Shown here in pieces: positions 1 to 8,335 of a DNA stretch of 64,000 bases. The stretch is from Rheum nobile (Eukaryota > Streptophyta > Magnoliopsida > Caryophyllales > Polygonaceae). The notes beneath the pieces are model-generated. The model did no database searches, was not told where the DNA came from, and saw only the letters and a list, made by a program, of their open reading frames with translations. The stretch lies in NCBI GenBank assembly GCA_027886185.1, contig WOAB01000893.1, positions 806,001-870,000 on the forward strand. The letters are read 5' to 3'. How positions within the stretch are numbered: the stretch's first letter is position 1; each line of letters starts with the position of its first letter. The position numbers were made by a program, and so were the translations under genes.

Positions 1-417
1 TAAATGAAGATCGGATAAGAATTAAATGAAATAAAATAAAAATAAAAGGCTAAGTAACTTAAGGAAAGAAATCGCGAGATTTGCGCGATAGGAGAGAGAA
101 AGTCAATGCAGAGTTATTGCGTTCAACGCGAGCAAATATGGCAAGATATGCAAGCGAGATTTAGGCAATTAATTAAGGAAAGCAATCAATTAATTACGCA
201 TATTTCATGCACAACAAATCACACCAATTTCGCGCGTGGATCAAGCAAATATTCGGCCAAGAGATGCTCTTGTAGAAACCGAAAGGACAAGCATGTGTTT
301 GAAGTTAAAAAAAAATCAGTGATTATGGCGGAAGCAAGGATGATGGGGGAGAAAAAAAATCATGAACAATTGAAAACTTGATAAGCGACTTACAAGATCA
401 AAGGCTCTGATACCAGT
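1..417 (-). mobile_element. 5' leader of a Ty3/gypsy element, with primer binding site
   Basis: On the minus strand this is untranslated leader next to an LTR. The primer binding site TGGTATCAGAGCC (minus strand, 403-415) is complementary to plant initiator-Met tRNA and lies two bases from the LTR edge at 418. The block around 235-290 (ttcggccaagagatgctcttgtag on the plus strand, given here only as landmarks ttcggccaag and cttgtagaaacc) matches the leader of element D near 27660-27690, so the two belong to one family. The element continues off the left edge of the window. No coding sequence of its own is visible. Confidence 0.7.
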
Positions 418-950
418 TGATGCGTTCCTACTAGTGGTGAAGGATCTCTGATCTTGTTTGGGAAGACGCGCGGGGTTGGAATGATGGAACGCGGTGTCTG
501 GAGGCTGGCGCATGAGGGAGAACGACTCGAAAGAGATCGAGCACTTGGTCGTAGCGTCGGCAGCGGAGGATATGGACTTGAGAGATCGAGTGATTGTCGT
601 TGCATCGACAGTGGAGGGGATAGACTCGAAAGATCGAGTGGTGGCCGTAGCGTCGGCGGCGGAGTGAAAGAGATGAGAAGTCAGACTTTGGAGGTGACGC
701 AGATCTAAGAGAATAAAGGCGAATGGCTCTCGACAAGTAATCTTAGATTAAAATTATGCGTAACCTAGTAAAGAAGGTCGAGATGACCTTTTATAGTACA
801 TAGCGGGACTCGGATGGGCCGAGTCTTGCGAAATGGGCTAGCCCACGCGACACGCGTGGAACACACGCCCTAAAATAAAACTAAAAATAATTAATGTCTC
901 AAAAGATTACATTCAGTTCAAAAAGAACGCGTTCAATGGATGGTTGAGAG
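418..950 (-). repeat. LTR of the element D family, flanked by internal sequence on both sides
   Basis: The plus-strand edge TGATGCGTTCC sits directly beside the primer binding site, as in the LTR of element D (TGATGTGTTCTTG). Inside are three copies of a motif close to GTAGCGTCGGCGGCGGAG (about 553, 598 and 647), also present in the D LTRs. The block around 895-925 (gtctcaaaa, aagaacgcg) matches the far part of the D LTR. The outer boundary is approximate because the C-terminal pol frame runs into the LTR in this family. Confidence 0.65.
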
Positions 951-1169
951 AAGACAGACAGAGAACGCGTTCTCTAGGCTTGGTTGAAGACGCTTCAAAG
1001 AGAACGCGGTCTCTTGGGTGCCTTGGCTGGCGACGATGCGAACAACCAAGGATTGCGTCGCGTTGGCGATTGCTTTGGCGCGTGATCTTGTGATTGGCCC
1101 CTCTGAGCGAATGCTCATAGTCTCTTCTTCCTCTGTGGCATTCATGGTGGACAGGGGCGCATCAATCAT
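933..1169 (-). pseudogene. C-terminal tail of a Ty3/gypsy pol polyprotein
   Basis: A 78-codon minus-strand frame contains the pattern EEEETMSIRSEGPITRSRAK, closely matching the end of the element D polyprotein (EEEAMSLCSEGLVIRSRSKA). It starts abruptly near 1169, so the rest of pol is missing. The tail overlaps the start of the LTR at 418-950. Its position upstream of the LTR, while leader and primer site lie downstream, means the LTR has internal sequence on both sides. Confidence 0.6.
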
Positions 1170-2379
1170 TGTCTTTCCCTTGCATTAAACCCATAGTATT
1201 AAGTCCTGTGGGTTGGATGTCTTCTATAATATTCATTCTTCATAATATAACATAAAATGATTTAGAGCATACATATACAAAAAAAATATGAAACTGAAAG
1301 AAGCAATACTGAACCCACACAAAACCAAACCCAAGTGAAACAAACCAAAAACAAAAACGAAGACGGAAACAGGTAGAAGAGCAAAAAAATATAGAAGATT
1401 AAGTATCTTTCTGTTAAGAAAATGAGGTAGAAAGCATAGGGTTAATGAAATTAAAGGTGAATGACTCACTACATGCAACAACTACCCACAATGGCAATTG
1501 GCAAATACAACTTTGCTGCCAAGCTGGAAGACAGAACTGCTATGCTTTTAGGTTGTATTTCAAAATAAATTGGTTATTGTAAATGATTTGGCCATTCCTT
1601 CAGCTCCTTAACAATTTCATTTGGCTTTCACATTTTGGAAGCATGAAAGCACATAGTTGCCAAACTACCCTTATTTTGAAAAGTGAACAAATGTCTTAGA
1701 TTCAAACTATGAAGATTGAGTTAAAATCAGTTTCATTTGGCTTCCATGTATAACCACTGATAATTCTGGAGGCAATTTCCTAAAAAAATGAACAAAGGTA
1801 CAGTTGCCAAACTACCCTTATTTTCACAATCCAATAAAATACGATTCATGAAGCAAATCAAATCTATGGATCCAATCAACAAAAGTCTTAGATTCAAACT
1901 ATGAAGATTGAGTTAAAGTTAGTTTTTCTGGCTTCATGAACCATCTTTTGACAGTTACCCCCCTCCCTGATAGAAAAGATAAGAAAATAATAAATAAATA
2001 AATAAATAAAAGAATTTGGGTAAAGACTACATAAATCAATGACTTCTTGAAATTTGTGGTTTTCACCATCAACTGCATTTCAGGGAAAATGTAGTAATTT
2101 CCTGTAGAGCTTAGATAACATACAGAAAAGATTTATACTTCAGAAGAAACGATAAAGTTTTCAAAAATAATAATTGGTAATTGATTTAAATGTTAATCAC
2201 CTTTTGTAGTTTATGTTGCTCTTCCTCTTGCTTCTCTAAATCATGTACATATTCATGCAGTACAACCATAAATATCAGCTTAAACAACCATTGTCAATCG
2301 CTTTTTCAACGATTTCAATGTGTAAATCTTTTGCTGTTTAGGTTAAAGGTAGTCTAAGGAGCACTTCCTACTTAATCAC
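1170..2379. other. AT-rich intergenic stretch with an imperfect direct repeat
   Basis: I see no supportable gene. A duplicated segment starts with gttgccaaactaccctta at 1656 and 1803. It continues with a shared block (tagattcaaactatgaaga) near 1696 and 1889, the second copy carrying about 45 extra bases. A short AAAT-type microsatellite lies at about 1986-2010. Confidence 0.5.
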
Positions 2380-2382
2380 TAA

Positions 2383-2734
2383 GGGGGTGTTTGGTAAAAA
2401 AATGGGTATCGGGTTGGGCTGAGGTATCGGGTTGAGAAGGTATGGATTTGTAAAGTGATAGATGAATTTAAGTGTTTGGTTAGTATTTGAAGAAAAAATA
2501 GGTATAGGTTTTTTTCTAGACTTTCAACCCAAAATCACATACCCATCTCTCATCCCCATTCCTTCTTTTCAACCCCAAAGAAATTGGATGGTTTCAAAAG
2601 TTGGGTTTGACTAGTTTTAGGGAATAGGTTTGATTCCAAAAAAACACATACCAAACATTAAATTTTGGTTTAGGATTCTTCAACCCCTCCCAACCCCATA
2701 CCTTAACCCTCAACCCCAACAACCAAACACACCC
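2383..2734. mobile_element. Tourist-like (PIF/Harbinger) MITE
   Basis: The terminal inverted repeats are GGGGGTGTTTGGT on the left and ACCAAACACACCC on the right, with one mismatch in the first 13 bases. A 3-bp TAA target duplication flanks the element (2380-2382 and 2735-2737). The 352-bp body is non-coding and rich in CAACCC/GGGTTG. The TIR sequence and TAA duplication are the hallmarks of non-autonomous PIF/Harbinger elements in plants. A decayed Harbinger transposase lies at 57.7 kb, but I have no evidence that it mobilised this copy. Confidence 0.85.
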
Positions 2735-3055
2735 TAATTGCTCTTCAAGGAATACTACGGGTTTAACCAAGAAAAATGGGCAAATATACGATGATACTGA
2801 TACACCACACAATTGTTACACATGACTTAATACTAATTTTAATACACATGTATAATTTATACAAATTCGATTGACTTAATACTAATTTTAAAACTATACT
2901 AATAATGAATATACAGATTTTAAAGGTTTAAATGTAAAAACACAGAATTAATAATAAAATTAACAAAGGAAACATAACAACAGGGGTTTAAATAGGCATT
3001 GAAATTATAGTGGTTATTGTTATAGAAAACCATTCATGTTCCAACTTAAATACAC

Positions 3056-4467
3056 TTGCTGAAAAATATGGGTAGTGATAGAGATGCAAACACAGTGCAA
3101 AATTTAGTGGACATGTTGGATGCTACAAGTGTTGTAGCACAGACATTCAGAAAGGCAAGAGATTGGTCCCATTCCCATGAATCTTTGGAGTTCACAATCA
3201 AACTAATAGGAGAGAGGAAGCCTGATAAGAGACAATATAATTTACCCACTGCTGATAAAGTAGCAACACTCATTATAGGGGACTTTGGGCATAGTAGGGA
3301 ACCCAGAGATGTGTACGTCCAAACAAAAGCAGGTTGGCCTAGAAGAACATCAGAGTTACACCCATTATACATGGCCCTTCAGTACCCTTTATTGTTCTGC
3401 ATGGGGAGGATGGTTATCACTTAGAAATCCCATATAATACAAACACAGGGAGGAGAGAAACACAAAGGGATAATGTAACAATGAAGGAATACTATTCATA
3501 CCGGATGCAACAAAGGGCAAGTGAGGCGACCACATTAATACGCGGAGGCCCCCTATACCATCAGTACATAGTAGATGCCTACACCGCTATTGAAGAGGAA
3601 ATGTTACGTTGGATTAGAGAAAACCAACCTTAGCTACGGGCCGACCTATACAACAACATTTGTGATGATGTTACCAAGGGTGATACAGATGCAAGAATGG
3701 TTGGTAAAAGAATAGTGCTCCCAACTAGCTATATAGGAAGCCCCCGATATATGATTCAGAATTACCAAGACGCAATAGCGCTATGTAGAGCATTCGAGAA
3801 TCCTTCACTTTTCATTACATTCACTGCTAACCCTAAATGGTTTGAGTCAAATGAAATGCTTGAAGAATTAGAAGTGCAACACTCAAATGGCAGGCCCGAA
3901 GTCATGAGCAGACTTTTTAGACGCAAGGTGGGCCAGTTGCTGAAAGATCTTAAAACAAAAGAGATATTTGGCCCCACAAAGGCAGGTATGTAACCTATAA
4001 AATTAAATGGATCACAACTCTTTTATGTTTTGTACACCACTATTATTGACCTATAAAAAAAATCCAAAGAATATGTACCTACAAATTGACTTCCCTCTTT
4101 ATCTACATGTGCAACTATATACACTATTGAATTCCAGAAACGTGGCCTTCCCCATGCACATATACTCATATGGTTGAAAGAAAACTGCAAGGCCAAAACA
4201 AGAAAAGACGTAGATGATTTTATTTCAGCTAAAATCCCTTGCAATGAGACAGATCTAGAAGCCCATAAACTTGTGACTGAGCATATGTTACATGGCCCAT
4301 GTGGTGACACAGACACTAATGCACCCTGCATGAACAATGGGAAATGTAATAAACGCTTTCCTAAACCCTACTGTGTAGAAACAACACTTGATGAGGATGG
4401 CTTTCCAGTTTACCGACACCGAAATAATGGAATTGAAGTCAAGAAAGGACGAGCCACATTTACCAAC
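3056..4467 (+). pseudogene. Helitron Rep-helicase, N-terminal part (decayed)
   Basis: In known Helitrons this protein nicks DNA with a HUH endonuclease and unwinds it with a PIF1-type helicase. The frame starting near 3056 carries the Helitron-like N domain (ELHPLYMALQYPLLF near 3355-3395), then shifts frame near 3405. It continues through YIVDAYTAIEEE, a TAG stop at 3631-3633, and GSPRYMIQNYQDA and LFITFTANPKW near 3730-3835. A likely degenerate intron begins at 3986. The HUH motif (LPHAHI) is at 4147-4164. The cysteine-rich HGPCG..APCM..GKCNKRFPK block follows. The frame is cut at 4467 by element A and resumes at 14863. With a frameshift, stops and insertions, the gene is dead. No Helitron terminus was identified. 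Confidence 0.85.
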
Positions 4468-6657
4468 TGTAATACCCCTCAATTTTAGTAAGGGTATTTG
4501 GGTAATTTTCCCAACTCTCGTTCTGTAAGCAAGACGCATTGGCGTATTCAGAATCTCGATAATAATCTTTTGAACGTTATAATATACGTTTGAGGTATTT
4601 TTGGGTCTTATAATATTTTTATGGATACTAAAATTTAATTCTACCTCAATTCCACGAGTGAAACCGCGACCAGAGGCCACAGACGCGATCGCGGCATTTC
4701 CGCGACCGCGGAAACCTGTTCGTCGTCTTCCTCTAGCACTCTCGCGTTTCGCCGATTCAAATTTCCCACGATTGCGTAACGCCGCCGTTGAGGGAGGATA
4801 GATCGATTCGTGTGGCCGGCGTTAGGGTCCTTCCCACCCTATAAATAGAGGGCCTCCAGCTCTGGAATTCTTCATCCACAGCTCTCGATCTCGCTCTCTT
4901 TCTCTCGTTTTCAAGTTCGCCGGAGTTAATGCCTCGTCGGAGTGTTCGCCGGAGTTTTTGGTGGTCGTCGTGGTGCCCTTGGAAGCTGGAAGTGGTGGCA
5001 TTGCAAGGAGGAGAGGCTAGCATCGTTGTATTCGTCGTTGGTGAGCCTCGATTCGATCTTAAATCGCGTCGAAAGGAGGGATCCGCGATCGCAGGGATGA
5101 ATTCCGCGATCGCGGAAGCTGCCCAGAATTCTGCGACCGCAGAAGTTCAAACCGCGACCGCAGCTTGCCCTGGCAAGCGCGATCATGGCTTGGACAGCCA
5201 CGGTCACGACTCAAGCTTTATTCCTTTCGATTCGTATCGTTTCGTCCGTATTGTGTCTAACCCAGGGTTTCGTCGTTGTCATAGGAATCCGTAATCAGAT
5301 TCCAGTTTCCATAACCCGAAACCCGTTTTTATCAAGTCAGCTAGATTAAGGCAAGTGGCGGTTCGCTCTTGCTTATCATTCCATATTTCCGTTAGTTATC
5401 ATTTATTTCTGAATGTTAATTAATATGGAATGCAGTGTTGTTTTTGTTTGGGAACAGGTTTTATAAATGATGTGGTTAAAATATGATATTATAATAGGTT
5501 GTATATATTACTAGAAACAACGCTATTATACCTGTTATTACCGTGATGGTATTGGTGTGGATTATTCTGTGAACTTAACTGTGTAGTTAGAACGAGTATT
5601 CGTAGAAACGCTATGTACCTCGCGAGGTCTAGTCGTTTCTTTATAACTGGTATTAGGAGGATTTTTCCCTAGTACTATCTGGTCATGACGGTACCCTTAC
5701 TCAGGGTAGGTGCACACAGCTGGTGCCGACATTCGGGATTAATTCCCCAGATATCTCTCGTGATGAGAATATATACTTTAAAAGCTTAAACGTAAATGTG
5801 TGTTTTGTCATCAAATAAGATAAGTGCGGTTTTGCACATAATTAATGAACCTTCGTGCGAGAAGTATAACTTGGAACCCGCCCGGACTTTGGTTAGAGTA
5901 AGTCCTCCTTCCAAATCTGAATTCGCATTGTGCGGTGAGGTTGGTTGTGGACCCAAATGATTAAGTCGTTTTTAAAACGCTTGTGTGAAAACTATAACAT
6001 TCCCAAACACTTGTCATACTTTCGATAAGACTCAATCTTTTGGAGTCTTCTCTTCATACGTTTCCCATAAGACTCAATCTTTTGGAGTCTTCTCTTGTTC
6101 ATACCTCTTCGTATATTTCTGTAGGAGTGTTGAGGTTCACTATCGTCATCAGCTTTTATTCGAGAAGAGATGAGTGTAACCTAACACGATTACTTAGAAC
6201 CTTTTCTAGTTTACCCTTGCATAGTCTTTCATTAGACTAACCAACCGGTTATTTTCCTTTGCATGGTTGGCTGGTGTCATCCGTCTCATACGGCACATCA
6301 GGTAAACTCCCTTTCCGTGAAGGCTAGTACGCGATGATGAAGGCATATGATGTTTAAAGAGTTTTCCAAGGTTAAGGATCCTAGGCGTGAGATCGCGCAG
6401 ATCAAGACCCTTCGTGATGTTTATCTATTTCAAAGACTTCCGCTGTATTAAAACAATTTTGTATTTGGTGATATTTGGTATTAACAGTTGTAAAACCGTG
6501 ACTTTGGTTTGAATAATATTTGGAAATTTTATGATATTCAATATAGTTTGTGTTATTATATGGTTGTTATAAAATGGTTAAGCCTTGGGTGACCCCAGAT
6601 GTGTAATATGAGGTCACTGGCGGTAATACTTTCAAGGGAATATTTAGGGGTGTTACA
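4468..6657 (+). repeat. 5' LTR of element A
   Basis: This 2190-bp LTR begins TGTAATACC and ends GTTACA. It has a TATA box at 4840-4847. GC-rich palindromic cores of the CCGCGACCGCGG type lie on both sides of the TATA box (about 4665-4710 and 5083-5165). A 121-codon frame at 4929-5294 reads through the second block; it is preserved in the other LTR (13115-13462) but without an ATG, so I do not call it a gene. Two tandem copies of AGACTC-loop-GGAGTCT, able to form hairpins, lie near 6026-6050 and 6068-6092. U5-like sequence close to the end is shared with the LTR of element B. Confidence 0.9.
4840..4847 (+). promoter_or_regulatory. TATA box of the element A 5' LTR
   Basis: TATAAATA lies in the context CCCTATAAATAGAGG and is repeated exactly in the 3' LTR at 13026-13033. 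The LTR of element B has TATAAATA at about 58692. The pyrimidine-rich stretch starting about 40 bases downstream (ctcgatctcgctctct) is a plausible transcription start region. Confidence 0.7.
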
Positions 6658-6661
6658 GATT

Positions 6662-6674
6662 TGGTATCATAGCC
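6662..6674 (+). other. Primer binding site of element A
   Basis: TGGTATCATAGCC begins four bases after the LTR end. It differs by one base from TGGTATCAGAGCC, the complement of the 3' end of plant initiator-Met tRNA, which is intact in element B. Confidence 0.85.
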
Positions 6675-6926
6675 GAAAGTTTTAAAACGGGTTGGGTTTT
6701 CAAAGCGTGTTACCTAAAACAAATTTTTTATAAACCGTTTACCCGTTCGTGTTGTGAAAAGTTGTTGGTTAAATCCAAAGGTTGAAAATTTTGAATAAAA
6801 TCATACTTGAGTAAAAAGTATATTTTCAAATCTCTGCCATTCAAGTCATGCCTTCTTTCCAGTATGATATAGTAAGCTCGCTTCTATATTTAGAAAGACT
6901 AATATTTTCTCGTCGCCTCGCAGGAT

Positions 6927-8087
6927 ATAGGCGCATTCGTATTGCAACTCAGGATTAAGAAGGAAGTCGAGGTGGTTCCGCCATCTACAGTTAGACTTGA
7001 GGTTCCAATTCCCCCTCAATGCATTGAGGTCAGGGAGCCAAGTTGTCTACCCGAGGAGGTGAAGACCGTAATCGAGGAATCGGTGGTGTTGGTGTCCGAC
7101 GGGGCAAGGGTTCCCGAGGTAGAGCTCGAGGCAGACCCGAGGGAGGACACAGAGGAGGAGTCGGCGGAGTATCATGGAGGGTACTACGATGATGACTTCG
7201 AGGTGGAGGAGGATCCCGAGGAGGATCCAGAGGAAGACCCGAAAGAAGAAGAAGATCATGAGGAAGAGGACCCTGAGGAGGACCTCGAGGAGTTCGGCTA
7301 TGAATCAGATGGCCTAGAGCACTTGCTTGAGGACAGTGAGGACCCGGGAATGCAGTTCATTTTCCCGAGTCCAGAGTTGCCGCCTGATGAGGAGTATACA
7401 TCGTTGTCCCCTGCCGCTTGGGAGGCGCTTGGGATCTCGGGTATTAGTAGGAGGAGGTATGGGCCGCTGGATGCACCAGTGGACCCGCAATTTATCCCCA
7501 CACCGAGAAGGCCGATGGTGAGCCCTGCTTCTCGGCATGTGCTTCATCAGGGCGAGATGGTTTCCTCCGAGGCTCGTCGCCATGTGGAGATGATGTGTGA
7601 GCGTGCTCGTATGCAGGCAAGGCCTTGGGAAGCGATGGGTACCCCGAGGGTGGTTCCGACCCAACAGGCCAGGCCTAGGCCCCGAGTGCTTGTTGAGCGT
7701 ATGGAGGAGTGGATGAACGCCTTGTACGATATGGAGGAGAGGACTTACGAGACTGAAGTCGGTCTCTCCCGTATGATAGAGGACGTCCGTGAACTCCAGA
7801 AGAATATCCGGCAGGCCATGCTGCTACTCAACCCTCGGTACGAGGTAAACAGGGCAGATTTCCATCCGGGATTCCTTGAGGAGTTTTGCTACCCATCGGT
7901 ACCTGAGGAGGGGCCGAATGTTCCTGTGTCTAGAGAGAGACCAAGTGTACCGAGACCTAGGGAAGAGCCGTGTGCTCCGGGCCCTAGTAGGTCGAGGAGC
8001 CCGACACCGGAACCCGAGGATGGTGCACTTCCGAAGAGAAGATGTCAGAGGTCCACTGTGTATAGGAAACTCTTCATGGCACCGTGA
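6927..8087 (+). CDS. Extra acidic ORF between 5' LTR and gag, element A (unknown function, start codon lost)
   Basis: I do not recognise this protein. The frame is open for about 386 codons. By alignment with the copy in element B, its start is ATA at 6927 where B has ATG at 60849; the next in-frame starts are non-ATG. Parts in order: a conserved segment near residues 20-55 (VKTVIEESVVLV matches VKHVLPESVVLV in B), a very acidic stretch with EEDP repeats near 80-130, a conserved SPAAWEALGI motif, IPTPRRP, a predicted coiled-coil region near 250-295, and a Ser/Pro/Arg-rich C-terminus with the basic PKRRC patch (PKRPC in B). An AG after a pyrimidine tract just before the start in both elements could be a splice acceptor. 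The middle coiled-coil part is missing from B. It lies 249 bases upstream of gag and was probably expressed from the genomic RNA or a spliced form. Confidence 0.65.
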   Translation: MGAFVLQLRIKKEVEVVPPSTVRLEVPIPPQCIEVREPSCLPEEVKTVIEESVVLVSDGARVPEVELEADPREDTEEESAEYHGGYYDDDFEVEEDPEEDPEEDPKEEEDHEEEDPEEDLEEFGYESDGLEHLLEDSEDPGMQFIFPSPELPPDEEYTSLSPAAWEALGISGISRRRYGPLDAPVDPQFIPTPRRPMVSPASRHVLHQGEMVSSEARRHVEMMCERARMQARPWEAMGTPRVVPTQQARPRPRVLVERMEEWMNALYDMEERTYETEVGLSRMIEDVRELQKNIRQAMLLLNPRYEVNRADFHPGFLEEFCYPSVPEEGPNVPVSRERPSVPRPREEPCAPGPSRSRSPTPEPEDGALPKRRCQRSTVYRKLFMAP

Positions 8088-8335
8088 AGGAGGTAGTGTT
8101 GGGCCGTAGTGTTTTCTTTTAGTTGTTTCATTTTGTTTTTGTTAGAGTTGTAGCCTCCTAGCAATTTTGTCTTTTCGCTTAGGAGGGCTTTTGTATAACT
8201 TATCGAACTCAGTTTCAGTTCACTGTATCAATAAAAGTTTACCAATTTGATCTATTCTGAGTCTATTCGATGCGTTGTGCATTCCAAATATGATATTAAT
8301 GTTGTGAAATACTTGGGAAATTGATCGGTAAACAG

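Noticed and set aside
4929..5294. 121-codon frame in the LTR of element A
   Set aside because: The second LTR copy has no ATG, and the frame mostly reads palindromic repeats; there is no known domain.
7047..7664. Antisense frames across the acidic ORF of element A
   Set aside because: They are shadows of the purine-rich coding strand, without domains.
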